DNA of 64,000 nucleotides from Paenibacillus thalictri. GTDB lineage: Bacteria; Bacillota; Bacilli; Paenibacillales; NBRC-103111. Shown here piece by piece: positions 43,888 to 52,848 of the stretch. Below the pieces are notes generated by a model. That model worked only from the letters and a program-made list of their open reading frames with translations. It did not search any database and was not told where the DNA came from. The translations under genes were made by a program, and so were the position numbers. Each line of letters opens with the position of its first letter. Position 1 is the stretch's first letter. The stretch is from positions 434,001-498,000 of the forward strand of contig NZ_SIRE01000003.1 in NCBI RefSeq assembly GCF_004307995.1, written 5' to 3'.

Positions 43888-45189
43888 TCAACCGATCTGC
43901 CCTGCAGGTTTGATAAGGAAGAACGTAAGCGCAAATGCAACGAAAGCCAGTGACGAAACGGTGATAAACACCATCTGATCGGAGATATCCATCAACCAGC
44001 TGAACAAAGGCGGTCCGAAAGCGACCCCGAGGAATCGCAGAGAGCTGTAGATCGAAGTAATCATCCCTCTTTCCTGCTTCTCGACCGAACCGGTTATCAT
44101 CGTATTTAAACAAGGGAGAAGCAGCCCTGTGCCGATGCTGCTTGCCGTGAGCAGTCCGATAAATAGGTATAGATTTTGCTTGTTGAACCAAATACATAAG
44201 GCCAGCGAGATCGTCATCAGGACAAGCCCGATGTTGATTACCCAACGCATCGCCGTGCCGTTCTTTTTGATTAATGCGCCTGTCGTGTAGGAAGTCACGA
44301 CCATACCTAGAAGCGGTATGGCAAGGACCAGGCCTTTTTTCACCCCATCAATGTTAAACGGAGGTTTCTCTAAAATTTGCGACAAATAAAAAAGTACGCC
44401 AAACAGGACAAACAACGCCATGGCCCCGGTAAAAAAAGAAGTGATCAGCCAGCGGCCTTTTTTCTTTAACGTTGCCCCGACTTTTTGCAGGTAAGGCTTG
44501 AGGGCGGGGGCTTCCTGTTTTTTCTTCGGTTCTTTTAACATAAAAATCGTCGCCAGCAGCGAAAGCAGGCAAAATACCGGGAATGCAAAAAATGCCGCAT
44601 ACCAGACGATTAAAGCAAGCAGCGATCCCAGAATCGGGCTGACTACCTTGCCGGTTCCGTTAGAGGCTTCAGTCAAACCAAGCGCTTTGCTTTCCATCCC
44701 CCCGCTGTATAAATCACCGGCTAAAGCCATCGCAATGGGGGCCGTTCCGGCGGCTCCTAACCCTTGTATTGCCCGGGCAATGATGATGACGGTGTACGAG
44801 TTCCAGATCGCGCCGAAGCCTGCCAGTACGCCTGCTGCGCCGTATACGATAAGGGATGGAATGATGATTGCCTTGCGGCCAAATCGGTCCGATAAGTAAC
44901 CTGCAACTGGAATAACAAGTCCTGCGGTAACGGAAAATAATGATATGATCAGGCTGCTTTGGAATTTGGAGATCCCCAGCTTTTCCTCCATGTCCGGCAA
45001 AATAGGCACCAGCATGGAATTGCCCAGAACAAGAACAAGCGGGATCGTAGCCAGAGCGATAAATTCCCAGATATGGCCTTTGGAAGAAGCTCCGCTTTGG
45101 TTTTCTTTAGTTTTTTCGGCGGCTTGCGGGCTGTCTTCAATATCGCTTTCGAACACAATACTTAACTTGCGCTGCTTTGTTTTTTCCAT
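43888..45189 (-). CDS. MFS drug-type exporter
   Basis: 433 residues with a 40-residue cytoplasmic Ser/Glu-rich start and twelve helices. MFS loop GYLSDRFGRKAIIIPS near 98, and the drug-exporter pattern IIIARAIQGLGAAGTAPIAMALAGDLY near 137-163, resembling the antiporter motif C region. LPDMEEKLGISKFQSSLIISLF at helix 1-2 is typical of the YfmO/bacillibactin-exporter-like branch. Substrate unknown. Confidence 0.9.
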   Translation of the reverse strand: MEKTKQRKLSIVFESDIEDSPQAAEKTKENQSGASSKGHIWEFIALATIPLVLVLGNSMLVPILPDMEEKLGISKFQSSLIISLFSVTAGLVIPVAGYLSDRFGRKAIIIPSLIVYGAAGVLAGFGAIWNSYTVIIIARAIQGLGAAGTAPIAMALAGDLYSGGMESKALGLTEASNGTGKVVSPILGSLLALIVWYAAFFAFPVFCLLSLLATIFMLKEPKKKQEAPALKPYLQKVGATLKKKGRWLITSFFTGAMALFVLFGVLFYLSQILEKPPFNIDGVKKGLVLAIPLLGMVVTSYTTGALIKKNGTAMRWVINIGLVLMTISLALCIWFNKQNLYLFIGLLTASSIGTGLLLPCLNTMITGSVEKQERGMITSIYSSLRFLGVAFGPPLFSWLMDISDQMVFITVSSLAFVAFALTFFLIKPAGQIG

Positions 45190-45345
45190 TTCGTACAGTT
45201 CCTCCTGCCTGCCAAATGTACAATTAATTTATCCTGATCCGAAAACGCTCATACTGCCGAACATATTCCAGCAAAAAAAGGTTGGATTTTGTTATGTTTT
45301 GGCGATAATATATAAAACGACATCTTTTGTAAGGGGATCAATGCG

Positions 45346-45894
45346 ATGCTGAAACGCAATCTGATTGTTTGTTTGCTTATTATAGCGCTGGCCGGCTTTG
45401 CGGTGTACGAGCATATGTCGGTAAGCAGCGCCAAAGAGTCTACAGCCGCCGGTTTTGATGAGCCGGCTACGGAGCAGCTCCAGAAGCCCGCACCTTCTTT
45501 TACGCTTAAAAGTTTGGACGGGACCAGCTACACTGTTGGCGGCCCCAGAGAAAAACCGCTAATCGTCAACTTCTGGGCTTCATGGTGCGACCCGTGTCAT
45601 CAAGAAGCGCCTGACTTGAAGAAAATAGCCGATCAATATAAAAACGATCTTGATTTCTATGCCGTTAACGTAACCAAAGGGGATACGGAGAAAAACGCCA
45701 AGGATTTCGTCAAACAATATGATTTTAAAATGCCTGTGCTGATGGATATGGACGGGAAAGTCTCCGAACAATACCGCGTCTTATTTATACCGACTACTTA
45801 TTTGATTGACCGCGACGGCACCATCCGTGAAGTCGTTCATGTACTTACGCCGCAGCAGTGGGAGAAGAAAATTAAGGCGCTGCTCAAAAAATAG
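45346..45894 (+). CDS. ResA/TlpA-like thiol-disulfide oxidoreductase
   Basis: 182 residues: one N-terminal membrane helix (LIVCLLIIALAGFAVYE) anchors an extracellular thioredoxin fold with the active site FWASWCDPC (Cys81 and Cys84) and the cis-Pro loop IPTTYLID near 148. The site is CDPC rather than CEPC of ResA. Likely a reductant in cytochrome c maturation or another extracytoplasmic redox step. AAGGGG upstream of the ATG. Single-gene unit. Confidence 0.92.
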   Translation: MLKRNLIVCLLIIALAGFAVYEHMSVSSAKESTAAGFDEPATEQLQKPAPSFTLKSLDGTSYTVGGPREKPLIVNFWASWCDPCHQEAPDLKKIADQYKNDLDFYAVNVTKGDTEKNAKDFVKQYDFKMPVLMDMDGKVSEQYRVLFIPTTYLIDRDGTIREVVHVLTPQQWEKKIKALLKK

Positions 45895-45918
45895 CGGATA
45901 CCGCAAAAACAACAAACG

Positions 45919-45972
45919 AAAAAAGCCCTCATGATCCCGCAGGCATAAACCTGTTGAATCATGGGGGCTTTC
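45919..45972. terminator. terminator between ResA-like gene and ilvE
   Basis: AAAAAGCCCTCATGAT pairs with ATCATGGGGGCTTT apart from one mismatch; the loop is about 23 bases. A and T runs serve both directions. Confidence 0.82.
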
Positions 45973-46048
45973 ATTTACGCTCCGACTTGGTTGCGGCTGC
46001 TGGATGCAGCTTGTTGGAACGCGATAGTGACGTATGGATGGCCTTATC

Positions 46049-47116
46049 TTAAAGCTTCATGGTCCAGCCGAAAGGATCGGGCAGTACGCCGCGCTGAATA
46101 CCGGTTAAAGTATCGTAGAGCTTAGCCGAAAGCTCGCCGGTTTCTCCGCCGTTTAAAGTAATCTCCTCATCTTTCCAGCAGAGCTGTCCGATTGGGGAAA
46201 TAACAGCGGCCGTACCTGTGCCAAAAGCTTCTTCCAGCGTACCGTTTTTGTGTGCTTCATAAAGCTCTTCGATCGAAATGGTGCGTTCTTCGACAGGAAC
46301 GTTCCAGGATGCTAGCAGCTCAAGAATGGATTTGCGCGTGATGCCGTCCAAAATGCTGCCGTTCAGCTCCGGGGTAATTACGGTGCCGTTTACTTTGAAG
46401 AATACGTTCATGCTGCCGACTTCTTCAATATATTTATGATGCACGCCGTCGAGCCACAGGACTTGGGAATATCCTTTGCCGGACGCTTCCTCCTGGGCTT
46501 TCAGGCTGGCTGCATAGTTTCCGCCTGTTTTTGCCGTGCCGACGCCGCCTTTGACCGTACGGACATAATCGGATTCCACATAAATTTTGACCGGATGAAT
46601 GCCTTCGGCGTAATAAGCGCCGACCGGCGACATAATGATCAGAAATTGGTACGTATGCGACGGGGCCACACCTAAGGAAGCTTGAGTGGCGATGACGAAA
46701 GGACGGATGTATAAAGACGTGCCTTCGACTTCCGGAATCCAGTCCTGATCGATTTCGACAAGCTTGCGTAAGCCTTCAATCGCCAATTCTTCATCAAGCT
46801 CAGGAATGCTCATTCTGACGTTCGAACGGTTTAAGCGTTTGAAATTTTGATCCGGACGGAACAGCAAGGTGCGTCCTTCGGAAGTGCGATAAGCCTTCAA
46901 ACCTTCGAATACCGTTTGGCCGTAATGAAATACGCGCGCAGCGGGATCCAATGTAATCGGTTGGTAAGGAATGATGCGCGGGTTGTACCAGCCTTGTTCG
47001 ACACTGTAATCCAAGATGAACATATGATCGGTGAAATGTTTGCCGAAAATAAGATGGTTTGGATCCGGCTTTTGTTTTCTGGTGGTTGACTGGGTGATTT
47101 CAATAGAATACGCCAT
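46049..47116 (-). CDS. ilvE: branched-chain amino acid aminotransferase
   Basis: PLP fold-type IV enzyme for the last step of Leu, Ile and Val synthesis. 355 residues with VFHYGQTVFEGLKAYR near 65, RPDQNFKRLNRSNVRM near 90, the Schiff-base Lys in TAKTGGNYAASL near 195, and EVGSMNVFF and GSILDGITRKSIL. This is the longer BCAT form (like YbgE/YwaA). Citramalate synthase lies 1.2 kb away, but a LysR gene separates them. No T-box leader is seen in the short upstream gap. Confidence 0.95.
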   Translation of the reverse strand: MAYSIEITQSTTRKQKPDPNHLIFGKHFTDHMFILDYSVEQGWYNPRIIPYQPITLDPAARVFHYGQTVFEGLKAYRTSEGRTLLFRPDQNFKRLNRSNVRMSIPELDEELAIEGLRKLVEIDQDWIPEVEGTSLYIRPFVIATQASLGVAPSHTYQFLIIMSPVGAYYAEGIHPVKIYVESDYVRTVKGGVGTAKTGGNYAASLKAQEEASGKGYSQVLWLDGVHHKYIEEVGSMNVFFKVNGTVITPELNGSILDGITRKSILELLASWNVPVEERTISIEELYEAHKNGTLEEAFGTGTAAVISPIGQLCWKDEEITLNGGETGELSAKLYDTLTGIQRGVLPDPFGWTMKL

Positions 47117-47290
47117 TGTTCTTTAACAGCTCCCTTATTTAAGCAAAATGAATAGACCCTCCCGCTAGCACGGTCGTTGTCCCGAGAAGAACCATTATAC
47201 AAGTTTTCTAATGATGCGACGATCCTATACTAGATACATTTAATGCTATCACATAATATAGCATATTCAAAATATTTGTTTTGTGGGATA

Positions 47291-47311
47291 ATCATACCTA
47301 AGAGGTATGAT
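47291..47311. promoter_or_regulatory. perfect palindrome at LysR promoter
   Basis: Nine-base arms ATCATACCT (47291-47299) and AGGTATGAT (47303-47311) around AAG. A GATAAT -10-like element at 47287-47292 overlaps the left arm. Fits a LysR-type autoregulatory site. Confidence 0.65.
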
Positions 47312-47339
47312 GCAGTAGAAAAGGAGTTTGGTGGATACC

Positions 47340-48230
47340 ATGGATATTCGTCAGATGCGGTATTTTTTGGCTATCGCCAGCGAGCAGCAAATTACAAGGG
47401 CGGCGAAACGCCTGAATATGGAACAGCCGCCGCTCAGCAGGCAATTGAAGCAAATGGAAGAGCAGCTTGGCGTAACTTTGTTCGACAGGTCGGGCAAACG
47501 GCTTACGCTTACGCCTGCGGGGGAGCTTCTGCGCCAGAAGGCGGAGCGGTTTATTCACGAATTTGATGAAACGATGAAAGAAGTGCAGGAGCTGGACGAG
47601 GGGATCAAAGGCGTTCTTGGCATTGGCGCGGTGGTCTCCTGTATATCGCTATTGCCTAGCCGGATTGAAAGATTCCGCAAAAGCTACCCGGAGGTCACGT
47701 ACAAAATATGGGAGGGAGATCACTTCCTGCTTGCCGATTTGCTCGAGAGGCGCAACATCGAACTGGTTGTCGCAAGACTGCCGTACGAAGCGGATGCGGG
47801 ACAAGAGTCATATTCCGTGCTGCCGCTGCCGTCGGATCCATTTGTCGCTGTCATTCCCGCGGGATGGCATTCAAACGCTGGCACCGAAGCCATCCAGATG
47901 AAAGAGCTGGCCGATTTCCCGTTTCTGACGTTAAAAACGGACCGGACGGTTGGCATGCACGAAAGGGTCATTAAAGAATGCCGCGACCACGGATTTGAGC
48001 CCCAGGTGATCTGCGAATGCTCAAGCGTCACGATTATTTTGTCGCTGGTTGCTGCGGGGATCGGCGCCACGGTTTTTCCCAAGTCGGTTATGTCGTCGTT
48101 TACGTTGCTCGGCATTAAAGTGCTGGCCATCTCGGACACCGATTTTCAATCGGATGTGGGCGTGCTTTGGCTCAAGGACCGGTATTTGTCCAAAAGCGCC
48201 AGGCGATTTATCGATATATTTGCCGAATAG
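47340..48230 (+). CDS. LysR-family transcriptional regulator
   Basis: 296 residues from the ATG at 47340 (MDIRQMRYFLAIASEQQITRAAKRLNMEQPPLSRQL, the canonical start). Winged helix plus effector domain with GVLGIGAVVSCISLLPSRIERFRKSYPEV. Upstream palindrome suggests autoregulation. Divergent from ilvE with a 223-base gap; it may control ilvE, but that is inference. Cotranscription with the convergent cimA is impossible. Confidence 0.92.
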   Translation: MDIRQMRYFLAIASEQQITRAAKRLNMEQPPLSRQLKQMEEQLGVTLFDRSGKRLTLTPAGELLRQKAERFIHEFDETMKEVQELDEGIKGVLGIGAVVSCISLLPSRIERFRKSYPEVTYKIWEGDHFLLADLLERRNIELVVARLPYEADAGQESYSVLPLPSDPFVAVIPAGWHSNAGTEAIQMKELADFPFLTLKTDRTVGMHERVIKECRDHGFEPQVICECSSVTIILSLVAAGIGATVFPKSVMSSFTLLGIKVLAISDTDFQSDVGVLWLKDRYLSKSARRFIDIFAE

Positions 48231-48242
48231 CGGTGCAAAACA

Positions 48243-48272
48243 AACAACCTTGGCCTGCGGGCCAAGGTTGTT
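48243..48272. terminator. terminator between LysR and cimA
   Basis: AACAACCTTGGCC and GGCCAAGGTTGTT arms around a four-base loop. T runs on both sides are interrupted but the stem is strong. Confidence 0.78.
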
Positions 48273-48308
48273 CTATTTCTGCGGAGCTATGGTTAGCGCA
48301 CGCGGCCT

Positions 48309-49931
48309 TTAGTGATTGACCAGTCCGACTCTTTCCTTCTGATCGTCTGCGGATTGGGGTGTGCATTCTTGTCCGATCAATGCGTAGCGGAAGCTGTCGA
48401 TCAAGGCGTGCCAGCTTGCTTCGATGACGTTCTCCGAGACGCCAACCGTGCTCCACGAGTTATTGAAGTCGGTTGATTCAATCAACACGCGGACTTTAGC
48501 GGCGGTTGTGTCTTTTTCGTCAAGCACACGGACCTTGTAATCGGACAGATGGATTTGCTGCAGATTCGGAAAGTATTGCAGCAAACATTTGCGCAGCGCG
48601 TTGTCGAGCGCGTTAACCGGCCCGTTGCCTTCGGCGGCGTTGTATACCGTCTCGTTGCCGATTTTGATTTTGACAATCGCTTCGGATACGCTCGGATTAT
48701 CGGCCGATTTTTCAACAAGCAGTTTAAAAGATTCAACCGTAAACATTTCTTCGATCTTGCCGTATGCGTCGCGAATCAGCAGCTCCAGGCTGGCATCGGC
48801 TCCTTCGAATTGGTAGCCTTCATGCTCCATCTGTTTGATTTTTTCGATCAGCTGCTTCGATTGCGAGTTGTCGTTGCTGAACTCCAGTCCCATTTCCTGC
48901 GCTTTAAACACAAGGTTGCTTTGGCCTGCAAGCTCGGATACGAGCACCCGCTGTTTGTTGCCGACCAGCTCCGGTCTGATATGCTCGTATGTGCTGGCAT
49001 TGCGCAGGATCGCCGATACGTGGATTCCGCCTTTATGGGCGAAAGCGGCAGCGCCGACAAACGGCTGATTAACCGGCAGGGCCATATTCGCAATCTCGCT
49101 GACATACCGCGCAACTGGAGTCAATCCTTGAAGCTGCTCGCTGCTGATGACGTTATAGCCTAATTTCAGCTGCAAGTTAGGAATGATCGAAACTAGATTG
49201 GCATTGCCGCAGCGTTCGCCGAAGCCGTTGATTGTGCCCTGCACCTGAGTGGCGCCGGCCATAACGGCGGCCAAGCTGTTGGCTACCCCCAGCTCGCAAT
49301 CGTTGTGGGCGTGAATGCCGACGGGGCAAGCTTTGATTTCGGCGCATACATGGGTTACGATCGCAGAAACCTCGTGTGGCATCGTTCCGCCGTTGGTGTC
49401 GCATAATACGATCCAGTCGGCGCCGGCTTCTTCGGCTTTTTTGATCGTTTGCACGGCATAATCCTTGTTGTTCTTATATCCGTCAAAGAAGTGCTCGGCG
49501 TCATAAATGACCTCAAGCCCTTGGTTTTTTAAATATTTCACCGAGTCGTAAATCATCGACAAGTTTTCTTCCAGCGTGGTCTGGATCGCTTTATGCACAT
49601 GGAAGTCCCACGACTTGCCGAAGATGGTTGCAACCTTAACGCCGACTTCCAGAATCCGGCGCAAATTAACGTCCTCTTCGGGTTTGGTGTCTTTGCGCCG
49701 CGTGCTGCCAAACGCTGTAATTTTGGCATGCGTCAAATGAAGCTCGCTTGCGCGGTTGAAAAATTCAATGTCTTTATTGTTGCTGCCAGGCCATCCGCCT
49801 TCAATATATGTAACGCCCAAAGCGTCTAGTTTTTGCGCGATTTTTAATTTGTCCTCGACGGATAAGCTGATTCCTTCGCCTTGCGTTCCGTCCCTCAACG
49901 TCGTATCGAATATTTTTACCGTATTCGTCAT
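48309..49931 (-). CDS. cimA: citramalate synthase
   Basis: Condenses pyruvate and acetyl-CoA to (R)-citramalate for threonine-independent isoleucine synthesis. 540 residues of the DRE-TIM family: FDTTLRDGTQGEGISLS at 8-24, GGWPGSN, HAHNDCELGVANS near 230 with metal His, and NGFGERCGNANL. A C-terminal LeuA allosteric dimer domain (from about 400) carries NDSxS-like NALDNALRKCLLQ. No terminator between it and upstream; AAAAGGTCC-type site on the minus strand. Confidence 0.94.
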   Translation of the reverse strand: MTNTVKIFDTTLRDGTQGEGISLSVEDKLKIAQKLDALGVTYIEGGWPGSNNKDIEFFNRASELHLTHAKITAFGSTRRKDTKPEEDVNLRRILEVGVKVATIFGKSWDFHVHKAIQTTLEENLSMIYDSVKYLKNQGLEVIYDAEHFFDGYKNNKDYAVQTIKKAEEAGADWIVLCDTNGGTMPHEVSAIVTHVCAEIKACPVGIHAHNDCELGVANSLAAVMAGATQVQGTINGFGERCGNANLVSIIPNLQLKLGYNVISSEQLQGLTPVARYVSEIANMALPVNQPFVGAAAFAHKGGIHVSAILRNASTYEHIRPELVGNKQRVLVSELAGQSNLVFKAQEMGLEFSNDNSQSKQLIEKIKQMEHEGYQFEGADASLELLIRDAYGKIEEMFTVESFKLLVEKSADNPSVSEAIVKIKIGNETVYNAAEGNGPVNALDNALRKCLLQYFPNLQQIHLSDYKVRVLDEKDTTAAKVRVLIESTDFNNSWSTVGVSENVIEASWHALIDSFRYALIGQECTPQSADDQKERVGLVNH

Positions 49932-50117
49932 TAAAAGGTCCTCCTGTTTTTTCTCGAAACTCGTAGTCTTTGAAATTAGATTAAATTATTATACCATAAT
50001 TGAACAAGACTGCACATGAATATGTTGTTCAGGCGGTATTGGGGAAGTAAGCAGGTACATACCCATTGTCCCATTCTTTAAGAATGGAAAGAAGCAGGAA
50101 AAGAACTGGCAGTTCGC

Positions 50118-50146
50118 TTGACCGCGGCGGGCATCAATTGTATGCT
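50118..50146 (+). promoter_or_regulatory. promoter of queF operon
   Basis: TTGACC (50118-50123) and TATGCT (50141-50146) with a 17-base spacer. The 260-base gap from cimA to queF carries no further feature recognised. Confidence 0.6.
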
Positions 50147-50191
50147 GATAATGTTATATTTTATTTAATATGTTGGAGGTTATCTTAAGCA

Positions 50192-50551
50192 ATGACTACA
50201 AAGCCGTCTAGAACTATGCAGCCTGTTCCGAATCCGCATCCAGATCGTGAATACGAAGTGGAAATCGAATGCCCGGAATTTACGGCTCTATGCCCGGTTA
50301 CCGGCCAGCCGGACTTCGCCACGATTACGTTTAAATATATTCCGGGTCCGTCCATCGTTGAACTGAAATCTTTGAAGCTGTATATGTGGAGTTTCCGTGA
50401 CGAAGGGCACTTTCATGAAGATGTAACCAATCAGATTCTGAAAGACTTCGTACAATTCATTCAGCCGAAGAAGCTGCAGGTTGTCGGTAAATTTAACGTA
50501 AGAGGCGGTATTTATACGACCGTCAGGGCGGAGTATGAAGCCGGCAAGTGA
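50192..50551 (+). CDS. queF: NADPH-dependent 7-cyano-7-deazaguanine reductase, short form
   Basis: Reduces the nitrile preQ0 to preQ1 in queuosine biosynthesis. 119 residues: CPEFTALCPVTGQPDFATI with Cys34 and Asp41, and SLKLYMWSFRDEGHFHEDVTNQIL, where Bacillus QueF has the matching SFRxHxDFHED. The Bacillus enzyme is about 165 residues; this one lacks about 45, mainly at the N- and C-termini. The core looks complete. Overlaps dinB by 17 bases. Other queuosine genes (queCDE) are absent here. Confidence 0.93.
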   Translation: MTTKPSRTMQPVPNPHPDREYEVEIECPEFTALCPVTGQPDFATITFKYIPGPSIVELKSLKLYMWSFRDEGHFHEDVTNQILKDFVQFIQPKKLQVVGKFNVRGGIYTTVRAEYEAGK

Positions 50552-51827
50552 CAGCTACCCGAAGGCCGGCCGTGTCATTCTGCATATTGATATGAATGCA
50601 TTTTATTGTTCTGTGCATGAAGCGGTCGAGCCCGAGAAGTACGCCGGCAAACCGATTGCGGTGGCCGGCAGCGTCGAGCTGCGCAAAGGCATTATTGTGA
50701 CGTGCTCCTACGCCGCCCGCGGCAAAGGAGTGCGCACAGGGATGCTTGTCCGGGAAGCTGTCAAGTTTTGTCCGGAAATTGTGCTGATTAAACCCAATTT
50801 TGAGCTGTACCGCCAATTTTCGCGGGAGTTTATGAAAATCGCTTACGATTATTCGCCGCTTGTCGAAACGATGTCGATCGATGAGTGTTATGTGGATATT
50901 ACCGGTTCCAAGCAGTTCGGAACACCTCTGGAGATTGCGGAGCGAATCCAGTACCGGGTGCGTGAAGAACTGGGCTTGCCTTGTTCGATCGGAGTTGCTC
51001 CCAATAAACTGCTGGCCAAAATGGCATCGGATATGAAAAAACCTAACGGAATAACGGTATTACGCAAAAGGGATGTTCCAGCATTGTTGTGGGATAAGCC
51101 CTGTTCGTATTTGTTCGGCATTGGTAAGAAGACGGCTGAGAAGCTGGAGAAAATGAATATCAGAACGCTTGGCCAGCTGGCGGCGGCTGACGAAAGCAAG
51201 CTGAACGCCGCATTTGGCGTGCTGGGGAGCTGGCTGAAGCAGGCCGCAAACGGTATTGATTTGTCCCCCGTCAATCCCGAACGGGAGCAAAGCAAATCGA
51301 TCGGGCACACAACCACTTTACCGTCGAATTACAGCGAATGGGAACCGATTCAGCGCGTTTTTCTGAACTTGGCCGACCAAGTGGCCCGCCGGTTGAGACG
51401 CCAAGAGCTGGTGGCGGAAACCGTGCAGATCACCATCCGCAATCCGGATATGAAGACGATTACAAGATCCGTTACGCTGGAAGCGCCGACAGAACGCATG
51501 GATGAAATTTACAAGATGGCGTGCCAGCTATTTCAGCGTCACTGGCGGCTTCCGGCTCCCGTCAGGCTGCTTGGCATTACGCTGCAGGGCTTGCAGTTGA
51601 AAACGGATGCCGCGATCCAGCTTGATTTGTTCAGTTATACCCAGGAGCCAAACAAGGAGCGGCTGACCAAAGCGATGGACGCCATCCGCGACAAATTCGG
51701 CGAAAGCGCGATTTTAACCGCAGGCATGCTGGGGGATGACCCTTCGGCGCTTATACGAAATTACAAGGAGCGGGGAACTTCGCTGCAGATGGACCATCTG
51801 AGGCAGCAGCCTCTTGGCGAAGAGTAG
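50535..51827 (+). CDS. dinB: DNA polymerase IV (Y family)
   Basis: Error-prone lesion-bypass polymerase. 430 residues: HIDMNAFYCSVHE near 17 with catalytic Asp19, SIDECYVDITG near 112 with the Asp/Glu pair, PCSIGVAPNKLLAKMASDMKKPNG, and HTTTLPSNYSEWE in the little finger. A QLDLFSY near 372 is a beta-clamp binding motif. ATG at 50535 lies inside queF and has a GGAG only two bases upstream, so expression may rely on coupling. Confidence 0.94.
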   Translation: MKPASDSYPKAGRVILHIDMNAFYCSVHEAVEPEKYAGKPIAVAGSVELRKGIIVTCSYAARGKGVRTGMLVREAVKFCPEIVLIKPNFELYRQFSREFMKIAYDYSPLVETMSIDECYVDITGSKQFGTPLEIAERIQYRVREELGLPCSIGVAPNKLLAKMASDMKKPNGITVLRKRDVPALLWDKPCSYLFGIGKKTAEKLEKMNIRTLGQLAAADESKLNAAFGVLGSWLKQAANGIDLSPVNPEREQSKSIGHTTTLPSNYSEWEPIQRVFLNLADQVARRLRRQELVAETVQITIRNPDMKTITRSVTLEAPTERMDEIYKMACQLFQRHWRLPAPVRLLGITLQGLQLKTDAAIQLDLFSYTQEPNKERLTKAMDAIRDKFGESAILTAGMLGDDPSALIRNYKERGTSLQMDHLRQQPLGEE

Positions 51828-51851
51828 CCTGCAGAATGAGAGGATTACAAG

Positions 51852-52346
51852 GTGGCGGCTGTGATCGGTTTTGCAGGTTTTTCGAATAGCGGGAAGACAA
51901 CGTTGATTGCCGGACTGATTCCGCATCTGAGGGGACGGGGCCTCTCCGTTGCGGTCATTAAGCATGATGCCCACGGGCATTATAAGGAAGCGGAAGGGAC
52001 GGATACGGCGGCATTTGCCGATGCCGGCGCTGATGGCTTTATGGCATTGTCTCCGAACGGGTATTATATGCATGAGCGGCGGAACCTCGCATTGGACGAT
52101 GCTGTCCGGAAACTTCAACATTATGACCTGATTTTGGCGGAAGGATTCAAACGCGAGCCGCATCCGAAAATTGCCGTGTTTTTGCGCCACGATCAATCGG
52201 CAATTATGGAGCTGCTTCCTCATCCGCCGATCGCAATTGCCGCTGTTTGTCCTTATGAATGCGGAAATATCCCTGTATTTAATATCAATAATTATTCCGG
52301 CCTTTCTGCATGGATGATTGCTTATTTGGGGAAACTGGGACAGTAA
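51852..52346 (+). CDS. mobB: molybdopterin-guanine dinucleotide biosynthesis protein B
   Basis: GTP-binding accessory protein for molybdenum cofactor. 164 residues, P-loop GFAGFSNSGKTTLIAGL at 6-22, KHDAHGHYKEAEGTDTAAF at 37 and the ILAEGFKREPHPKIAVF segment near 94, the MobB signature. Starts with GTG (51852) after GAGAGG; a GTG at 51861 is also possible. No moa, moe or mobA gene nearby, so it is an orphan in this window. Confidence 0.9.
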   Translation: MAAVIGFAGFSNSGKTTLIAGLIPHLRGRGLSVAVIKHDAHGHYKEAEGTDTAAFADAGADGFMALSPNGYYMHERRNLALDDAVRKLQHYDLILAEGFKREPHPKIAVFLRHDQSAIMELLPHPPIAIAAVCPYECGNIPVFNINNYSGLSAWMIAYLGKLGQ

Positions 52347-52453
52347 CAGCCGGATGCAGAAGTGCTGTTTGTTTGATTTGGGCGGTTTGCAAAGATTATA
52401 TGTTTGAACTTTTGTCCGTTTTATATTATATTTTATGTTGAGGTTACATTTGA

Positions 52454-52705
<252 letters not shown>

Positions 52706-52721
52706 TAATGATAGACCCAGA

Positions 52722-52756
52722 CAAGCCTTTTCCTTATTTTAGGGAAAGGCTTTTTT
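52722..52756 (+). terminator. terminator after fer
   Basis: AAGCCTTTTCC and GGAAAGGCTTTTTT, seven-to-nine-base stem with T run. Confidence 0.85.
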
Positions 52757-52848
52757 GTGCGGTATTTTCATAAAATTTATCTCTGTGCGGTATGCATTTA
52801 TGTTAAAATAAGGAACAAAATCAATGTGGTAGAACCAAGGGGGCTCTT

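Noticed and set aside
49932..50191. T-box or preQ1 riboswitch between cimA and queF
   Set aside because: No T-box AGGGTGGNACCGCG sequence and no preQ1 pseudoknot pattern was found on either strand.
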